Source: Plasmodiophora brassicae | Lineage: Eukaryota; Endomyxa: Phytomyxea; Phytomyxea; Plasmodiophorida | Assembly: GCA_036867785.1 (NCBI GenBank) | Contig: CP145416.1 | Location: forward strand, 1,116,001-1,180,000 | DNA: 64,000 nt | Direction of reading: 5' to 3' | In this document: one piece after another, positions 57,145-64,000 of the stretch | Position numbering within the stretch: the stretch's first letter is position 1 | Layout of the letters: every line of letters starts with the position of its first letter | Translations under genes and position numbers: made by a program | The notes under the pieces: generated by a model | Seen by the model: the letters and a program-made list of their open reading frames with translations, nothing else | Database searches by the model: none | What the model was told of the DNA's origin: nothing

Positions 57145-57559
57145 ATGGTGGTTAGCGGCACCATGGTGTTCAGCTCAGCCGCCGTCTTCACGACGCCCGA
57201 CAGCGAAGTCCCCGCGATTCCGTTCCAGTACGCTGCGGGCGCTGTGGCCGTGTACCCGGTTCGCCTGCAGGAAGCAACCTTTGACGTCCGGGTTCCACTG
57301 TCCGCGTCCGATCGACAGCCTCTCCATCCGCGTTACCAGACACGGTACGTCCCCTTTTCTGGAACGGCCGCCGTTCTTGAAGCAACTCTGAGATTTGGGT
57401 GCTTGCAGGTTCGCGTGCGTGTATTGCCATCACCACAAGCTGGGATGCAACTACCAGCGGCCATGTGAGCGCTGCGTTCGGGCAGGCCTAGCCGATCAGT
57501 GCGTCGATCGACCCCATTCCTGCAAGCGCGGGTCACGTCAACGGGTCCTGTCTGAATGA
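57145..57559 (+). CDS. small Zn2Cys6 zinc-cluster protein
   Basis: Exons 57145..57344 and 57409..57559 encode 116 residues. The donor is GTACGT and the acceptor TTGCAG; joining them restores a frame reading FACVYCHHHKLGCNYQRP followed by CERCVRAGLADQC. Cys spacing is CX2CX6CX5CX2CX8C, the GAL4-type binuclear zinc cluster, with the RPCXRC core seen in ERT1/AcuK-like factors. The N-terminal 67 residues (FTTPDSEVPAIPFQYAAGA) have no recognised domain, and the protein ends shortly after the cluster (CKRGSRQRVLSE). It is a probable sequence-specific DNA-binding protein. Upstream coding exons may be missing from this model. Confidence 0.65.
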
Positions 57560-57720
57560 GACCGCCAAATGAAGCGACCGTCTCTTCCCGATCTCGAGCT
57601 CCCAAAAGCCACAAATACAAAGCACACTTCCACGCGCGCCTTCGTGGATATAGCGTTGATGGAATCACATTGTAGTCGCAACCGTGGATACTTGACACGT
57701 ATAAACAACCGACGTTAAAC

Positions 57721-60686
57721 CTATATTCTTCTAGGAATGCTGTAGAATGAATCGGCGGGCGAAGTTCGTTCCAGCTCGAGCGCCGTCAGCAAGGCCTCAC
57801 TGGCCTGCTTGAACTTCCCCTGCGATTCCAGAGCTACGCCCATCTCAAACCTGTTCAAGAACGGGCACCGTTCAGGCGGGATTCGCATTGACGCACTCTA
57901 CGCTAACCAGGTCTCATGTAACGTCGAATCGATTCTCAATGCAGACGTCAGCGACTCGTGTGCGATTACGCTTCGATGCATCTGCAACGTGTTAACAGCG
58001 CCATCGAACTGCGAATCCAGAACTGGCACCTTGTTGTGGATGGCACCCATTCGCGTGAGGGCCTCTGTGTGGCTGCCATCGAACGCCAAAGCGCTTTCGT
58101 AGTCCGACACGGCTGTGTCCAGGTCGTTTGCGTTTTCAGAGAGTCTAGCTCTCTGCCAACAGCTAGGTCAGTCCCATGGACACGGCGTCGGTTGCCACGT
58201 GTTACCTTGGCAAGAATGTCTGGCATCCAAGAAGACGATCCCATCTCTCTCGCCGCGTCGATGGCGATGAAAGCGTGTGCAAGAAGTTCCGTAAGAGAGC
58301 ACGCTCTTGAAACGAATTCGTAAAACTCCCCCAACGAGAGCAGTGTCCGGTACTTGATGGCATTCGGATCATCCATCTTCAGCGCCGTACTTGAATACAT
58401 TCGGAGCACTGTGCACGCAATGTATCACAGCCAATGCGAAGGCGGGGCCGATGAACTTACACTGAGGAGGCAACGCCAACGAGGTCTCTGGCACTCCAGA
58501 AGACAATAATGGCCTGTCCCGGTCCAGTGTGGGGAAGGACCACTGGCCAATTTGAACGTACGTGATGGAGTCACGGAACAACAGTTCGACAACGTCCACA
58601 AAGGCGGACACAGTTCTTGTGATTGTGGACCTCAGCTCTTGTTCGGTAAGCTCCTCAGAATACAGTTGGGCGCATAGTATTCGGGCTTTTGTATAGCGAA
58701 ATGTACTGCGTTTTCGAATTAGACAGATACGCCGTCAAAGCTCACACAAGGGTGTACCACTGGTGGTCCGGACCACATTCTGCCAACCCGACGTTGCAGA
58801 CGTCGAGCGCGTCAGCGTACTTCTTCTGCGACGACATCAGAAGAGCTAGCAGCTGCCAGCAGTGGGGGTGGTTGGTATTCAGCGATAGGCAATATTTGCA
58901 AAGTCGGATAGCAGTCTCAACCTGGGAGCAACCCATTCAGAACCAGGGGACCACAAGGAGTCCCGGACACGAACCTCGCGAATATCTGCATGAATCGCTG
59001 CTAAACTGAAAACGACAGGCTGGTCACGAGGCCGGGCCTTCGCAGATGATGTCAGAGAGCGTAACGACAGCTGCTGATAGTGCTTCCGTCTCGAAAAGGT
59101 CCAAATCTGAGGTTAACCCAAACCATCAGGGTGAACCGATGCGAGTCACGACACCCGGCGCCAAACCTCGTACGCATATCGGCTTGCAGCAGTACCAGAA
59201 GCATATTCTGCAACGTAACGCAAGGGATGGTCTTTGGGACAGAGTTCCAGGGCTTGGTTCGCAAACTCATGCGCTTGTTGTGAGCTCGACAAGTAGTTCA
59301 TGGAGACTTTGGAGGCAAGCAGCAGACGAAGGACGTGACCCGGTTCAAGCTGCAGCGACATTTTGAGCGCGAGAAACGCCTCAACATAATCGCCCGTGCA
59401 CATTAGCGCCATGGCTCTTGTGGCCCATAGGTCCGGATTATTCAATTCAACAGCAATCGCGTCACGATACAGATCGGTGATTGCGACGAAGTTCCCCGAC
59501 ATGCACCAGATCAAACTTAAAATTCGCCTTGCATGCCGCGCAATGCAATGATCCGCTGCGGGGCCGCTGATGGCACATGCGACTTGCATGACCGCCTCCT
59601 CGTATGGCGAGCGCGGCAACGCATCCTTCGACTTCGACGCACCATCGTACTATACCACCCTGAATGGAACGAACGAAGCAGCAAGGTGCAAACAACTGAC
59701 GTGTGGCGATGCGGCGTAGAGATTGTACAGCTTCAAATTGTAGAAGACGAGAAGTTCTGCACACCGTACAAGAACGCCTTGTCGTATTCGCTGATCTGAC
59801 GACGCTTCACTGCGAGTGCACACGCGTCGAAACGTTTCCAGGAACCCAGCATAATTTCCTAGCTTCGCCATTGTTCGACACTTTCCAGTTATGGAAGCAA
59901 TCGCCACTATGCAGATGCTTAGAATAATCATGCAGGACGACGACAACGGACAAACCGTTAACAACAGAAGCGACCCTGGCATTGCAAGCGCTCTGCAGTC
60001 TTTCGTCTCGATCGTTCGTATCCTCAGGCCGAGTCGCAAGCGAAAGATGGGGCATGATCAATGACTTCCACACTTCGACATACTGAACATGCGCATCCGC
60101 GTAGTTATGCAACCGTTCCTGCAGCATCGCTCGCAGAGTCAGACTCTGCAACAGCAGGATCCAGCGGTCTGGGATTCGCCTGACGGCTGAAAGGGCCGGT
60201 TAGGGCACTGTACACCCGATTGCTAATGGACACTGATCACCTTCACCGGTCCGGTAGATGCATTGCGCTCCACCAGGCAGTTTGACCTGGCTGAGGATCT
60301 CGATACCTCTTCGGACCGTATTGTCGCCCATCGTTCTCAACGAGACCGTCGAATAGCCGCATCCGTCAAATTCAAAAGGAGCCTCCCCGAACATAGCGAT
60401 GCAAGCCAACCGTAAGTGGGCGTCCTGCGCGTAACGATGTAAGATGCAGATAAATACTTGGACGAAATACGCTGACGTGGATGGATTCGCACAGATGGAC
60501 GGCCTTATTGTAGAATTCTGAAGCGGCCAACACATCCTTCTGAAGATACAGAGCTGCATCGCCCTGAAGGCAGTGGCCCAGCGCCTGCTCCTCGGACGTC
60601 CTCGTCGATTTCACCAGTTCAACGCCAGCGTCTCGCACGCCATTCCAATCCCTTAGTAGGCGGCTAATGCTGTCCGATGACGCCAT
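57721..60686 (-). CDS. TTC7/NPG1/YPP1-like TPR protein (PI4-kinase scaffold)
   Basis: A multi-exon gene (at least ten exons, not all borders resolved) from MASSDSISRLLRDWNGVRDA at 60686 to a stop at 57721. TPR units follow in TTC7 order: EQALGHCLQGDAALYLQK; DLWATRAMALMCTGDYVEAF; HPHCWQLLALLMSSQKKYAD; AVSDYESALAFDGSHTEALT; and the final STLHETWFEMGVALESQGKF with ALELERTSPADSF, the TTC7 C-terminal signature. Certain exons at the 3' end include 57721..57850, joined in frame through TGG. In yeast, plants and animals this family holds PI4-kinase III-alpha and EFR3 at the plasma membrane. Codon bias is weaker than in neighbours. Confidence 0.8.
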
Positions 60687-61417
60687 TCGACGGGGGCGTT
60701 CCGGGGTGGTCTCACCAATGTCAAGCCAGCATCATTGCCAAAATATCCACGCCCTTCTCCGGGAAGGCTCCAGCTCGAAACTCCCGATTTGTTTTGCACC
60801 GAATGCGCCGCGCTGAACTGATGGAACGTATTAGCCAAGTCGGTTTGCTCGAATACATCGACTCGGCAGAGCAAGTCGCTCTTTTGTGTACCCATATTGT
60901 GATGCCTGCCTGGATAAATACCTTGGGGCGTGCGACTGTACACATCAACCCACCTGAGAATGAGTAAATGACGATGTGGGGCAACGAAACGACACCGACA
61001 CCTCCCATGCGGCAACAAAGATACCTGGTGATCACCAGGCATGTGTACGAGTCAACTGCATCGGGCGAAGTCCTTCTGGACAGATCCGGTCGTAACACAT
61101 TCCTCAAGTGCACAATCTCGCAAGCTTACGTTAAGGCCAGCCGACTCTTCGACGGGGTTCGTCAGCTTACCTGTCAGGTGAAGTTTACCAACCAGCTATC
61201 AAACAATGCATGGACGTACATCCCAGTTCGAACTTCAGACTCCTACCGACATCGGTCGATACATTTCGGGACGGGTACCTGGGAAGTCCAGGGGGCTCCC
61301 ATGAGTAGTGACAGCCGAACAATGCGTTCCACAGACGCGCCAGGTGAATGCCGATTGCCGACTATCCGCGTCAATTTTTGGTCGCAGCAGCTGGCCGTCG
61401 CGGCAGGTGGCATCTGC
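60687..61417. other. divergent intergenic region with open but unsupported frames
   Basis: About 730 bp between divergent TTC7-like and translin genes. Long frames exist on both strands, and one on the plus strand is in frame with translin, but they match no family and have unbiased codon use. Confidence 0.4.
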
Positions 61418-62261
61418 ATGACGCAGGATCTGCATGCGCTGCTGGCCGCTTACGAGGCCACGCTGGTAGCGGACGACGATTGCCGAGACGTGGTGAACGC
61501 GGCTGTGAAGAATGTGACAGCGGTGCAGCGACGTCTGGGGTCGACTGTCCAAATGGCACATCAGATCAGCGACCCAGACGACATCGCCGACCTGTGTGCA
61601 CGCGGACGACAAACCATGGCAGGTCTGCCTGAGCTATGGGCTGATATTCACAACAAGCTCAATGGGCGCCATCCGGAGGCGTATGTCCACGGCCGTGTTT
61701 CACCGTTCGCTCCAGCAATGGCTGACGACAGGCTAGGTTTCGGTATATGTGGCGGCATCAAGTCGCTAACCTTGTGACGGCTGCATCCTTCATCCAGTAT
61801 CTCGAGAATGGCACCCTGCTGACAAAGGCAAATGCTGACATCTGTATTGGAGGTTGGTCGTCAGGAGCACACCCTGCATGCGCGTTGCCTCAATGTCGTG
61901 CAGTTGCGTCAACCCCGTTCGCCGAGATCGACTTGGAGGATTACCTCCTTGGACTTTGCGGCCTTCCTAGTGAACTTGTATGGGCACTGCACAGGCACAT
62001 CCAAACCGAAGATGGGCTGATACGATCGCCAAGTAGGCTCGGTTCTGCTTGAACCTAGTAACAACAGGTGATACGGAGTCCCCGGTCAAGGTTCGCGCTT
62101 TCGTTTCCGAACTCTATAGCGCTTTCCAAGTGCTCAACCTGCGAAACGACCTCCTCCGGAAACGGTTCGACTCCATCAAGTACGACCTGCAGAAATTGGA
62201 AGGCATCGTATACGACATCAGTATTCGAAAGGATCGGGCCGGGCGTGACCGAGCAACGTAA
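61418..62261 (+). CDS. TSN: translin
   Basis: Exons 61418..61684, 61732..61852, 61904..61977 and 62037..62261 encode 228 residues, the same length as animal translin. Order matches the family: an N-terminal helix with DCRDVVNAAVKNV, then AYARFRYMWRHQVANLVTAA with FIQYLENGTLL, IDLEDYLLGLCGLPSEL, and the C-terminal RNDLLRKRFDSIKYDLQKLE with IVYDISIR. Translin forms ring octamers with TRAX (C3PO) that bind and trim RNA. Introns are 46-59 nt. The ATG at 61418 (MTQDLHALL) matches family starts although the frame is open further upstream. Confidence 0.95.
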
Positions 62262-62461
62262 TGAACGGTCTGAAGTTATACTCTGCCAATCCCACCGCCA
62301 GGCAAACTGCCAGAGGAAAAATGTCGACCGCTCTCTGTACGTATTCGTGCTTTGACGACGCCCTCCAAAAATGGGGCAAACCCAGGGTCAGCACCACTGA
62401 TTCCGCGTAACGACCACGACGGCCGCAGTAGCCGGTAGGGGGTGACGGGAGCGATTTCGTC

Positions 62462-64000
62462 ATGGCGCAACAGCAGCCATCGTACTTCGTCGAGCACCGA
62501 CGGGGCGAGGTCGCCGAGCTGCAGACGATGCTTCGGAACCCGAAATTGTCGCCCGAGCGGAAGCGCGGCGTCGTCGAACGCGTCATAGCGTACATGACGC
62601 TGGGTATCGACGTGTCGAACCTGTTCACGGATATGATCATGGTATGAGCGCATAGCTCACCCTTGCGTCAAAATACTGACCCGGCAATACAGGCGACGCA
62701 CACCAAAGATCTCGTCCAGAAGAAGATGGTATACCTGTACCTGAGCACATATGCAGCGCAGAAACCCGAGATGGCGCTGCTTGCTATCAATACTCTTCAG
62801 AAGGATTGCCGCGACGATGATCCAATGGTTCGAGGTTTGGCGTTGAGAAGCCTGTGCACGCTACGGTATGCAATGACATGATCTGCTGATGTATTCTATT
62901 TGTTGACACGTTATTGTCCAGTGTCCCCCAGCTTCTCGAATACGTGATGGTCCCCATTCGAAAAGGGTTAAACGACCCGAGCGCGTATGTTCGAAAGGTT
63001 GCCGTCGTAGGATGTGCGAAGATTCACGCGTTGTCACCGGCGACCGTTAAAGGTGACCTAGATCCGCCACGTTCCTACGATACAGGTTAAATGGGTTGCC
63101 GTAGAATCCGACATTGTGGACATATTGTACAACATGCTGAGAGATCGGGATGCTGTTGTAGTCGACAATGCCATCCAGGCTTTGAACAAGTAGGTTGCGA
63201 TTGGCGACGTCGGTCGTTATCCGCGGTCACTTAATTGCAGTCGGTAGCATTCTTGCAGATGAGGGTGGCATGGCGATTAACAAGCAGATCATCTTCCATT
63301 TGCTCAACCGGATCCGAGATTTTCATGAATGGGGGCAATGCGTCGTTCTGGAACTTGTTGCGCGTTATGTCCCGGAAACATCAGATGAAATGTTCGACAT
63401 TATGAACCTCCTTGAGGACCGTCTGAAGCACGCTAACAGCGCCGTTGTAATGGGCACTGTCAAGGTGTTTCTCTACTTCACCCAATCGATGCCACAAATC
63501 CACCGCGGTGTCTTTGAGCGAATCAGGAGTGAGGCCTTCGTAAACGAAAAATGACATCCACGAGCTAACATTGTTCCTCAGCTCCCCTGTTGACCTTTAT
63601 TGGAGGCAATTCCCACCATATATCATATCCCGTCCTGGCACACATCAAACTCCTAATTGTTCGCATGCCGGGCATCTTCGACGACCAGTTCAAGTCGTTC
63701 TTCCTCAAGCATAACGACCCAGTTTGCGTTAAAGTTCTCAAACTCGACGTTCTGTCGCGAATTTCCAACGCGACGAATGCTAGCGAAATCCTCAACGAGA
63801 TCAGCGAATACGTGGCTGATGCAAACACGGGTGTCGCCAGAAAGTCCATTCGCACCATCGGCGCGCTGGCAATCAAAGTTGAAGAGGTCGATGCGGAGCT
63901 GTTGCTCTCACATCATTTTCTACTAACGCTTGATGCAGGTTGCTGACGAAGCCTTTGAACATCTGCTAAGCTTTCTCGACCTGAATATGGAATCGCTGAG
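62462..64000 (+). CDS. AP-4-like adaptor complex beta subunit, N-terminal part (runs off window)
   Basis: Exons 62462..62641, 62693..62865, 62922..63045, 63086..63189, 63248..63528, 63582..63886 and 63939 onward, giving about 409 residues of the adaptin trunk. Signatures: [93 protein letters not shown]. The EDRL.HAN..VV..T.KVFL.....M..IH block is closest to plant and animal AP-4 beta (beta-adaptin-like A). Role: cargo sorting at the trans-Golgi. The last intron carries a perfect TACTAAC branch-point sequence before its acceptor. Confidence 0.92.

Noticed and set aside
60968-61417. N-terminal extension of translin
   Set aside because: Open in frame, but translin orthologues begin at the position of the ATG at 61418 and the 228-residue length then fits exactly.

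Overview
This is a window of compact, GC-rich eukaryotic nuclear DNA. Genes lie about 1-2 kb apart on both strands. Almost every gene is interrupted by tiny GT-AG introns, mostly 45-70 nt, whose positions can be read from frame switches that restore conserved protein families. The gene set is typical of a unicellular eukaryote: cytosolic ribosomal proteins uL3 and P0, coatomer zeta, an AP-4-like beta adaptin, translin, SERINC, a deubiquitinase, a GPCR-kinase-like enzyme and a CNG/HCN-type channel. High GC, short introns, Asp-rich low-complexity tracts and secreted LRR and Cys-rich proteins would suit a plasmodiophorid or other rhizarian protist. That assignment is an inference from style and gene content, not proven.

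Layout. 0-12 kb: a coiled-coil gene leaving the window, a C-terminally short TMEM245-like protein, a seven-helix membrane protein with a broken partial duplicate, an NSRP1-like splicing factor, an LAT-type amino-acid permease, mitochondrial ICT1, uL3 and a lysosomal acid lipase. 12-24 kb: a small unknown gene, an armadillo-repeat protein, coatomer zeta, a CDCA7-type zinc-finger protein, a prenylatable ankyrin protein, a WAC-DDT-WHIM ISWI-partner protein and a USP deubiquitinase. 24-29 kb is the accessory patch: a hairpin-rich stretch, a ~1 kb near-perfect palindrome made from a broken tyrosine-recombinase element, a truncated copy of a secreted LRR gene and two intact LRR paralogues.

29-45 kb: SERINC, a GLG1-like Cys-rich type I membrane protein, P0, a TOG-domain protein, an NT-C2 protein, a 997-residue Gly-rich protein, a GRK-like kinase ending in a CaaX box, a 13-exon cyclic-nucleotide-binding-domain channel and a small membrane or secreted protein. 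45-64 kb: a 1139-residue coiled-coil protein with an internal duplication, a 14-exon coiled-coil gene, a PhyH-like dioxygenase, a two-domain glyoxalase I, a DEP-domain protein, a small Zn2Cys6 zinc-cluster protein found only after splicing, a TTC7-like TPR protein, translin, and the 5' part of an AP-4-like beta adaptin running off the end.

There is no operon logic. Neighbours are functionally unrelated, many pairs are divergent or convergent with under 200 bp between them, and the only clear tandem families are the LRR genes and the seven-helix protein. All exon-intron models here were made by eye, by matching splice sites to reading frames. Frames were checked arithmetically, but no transcript evidence was available.
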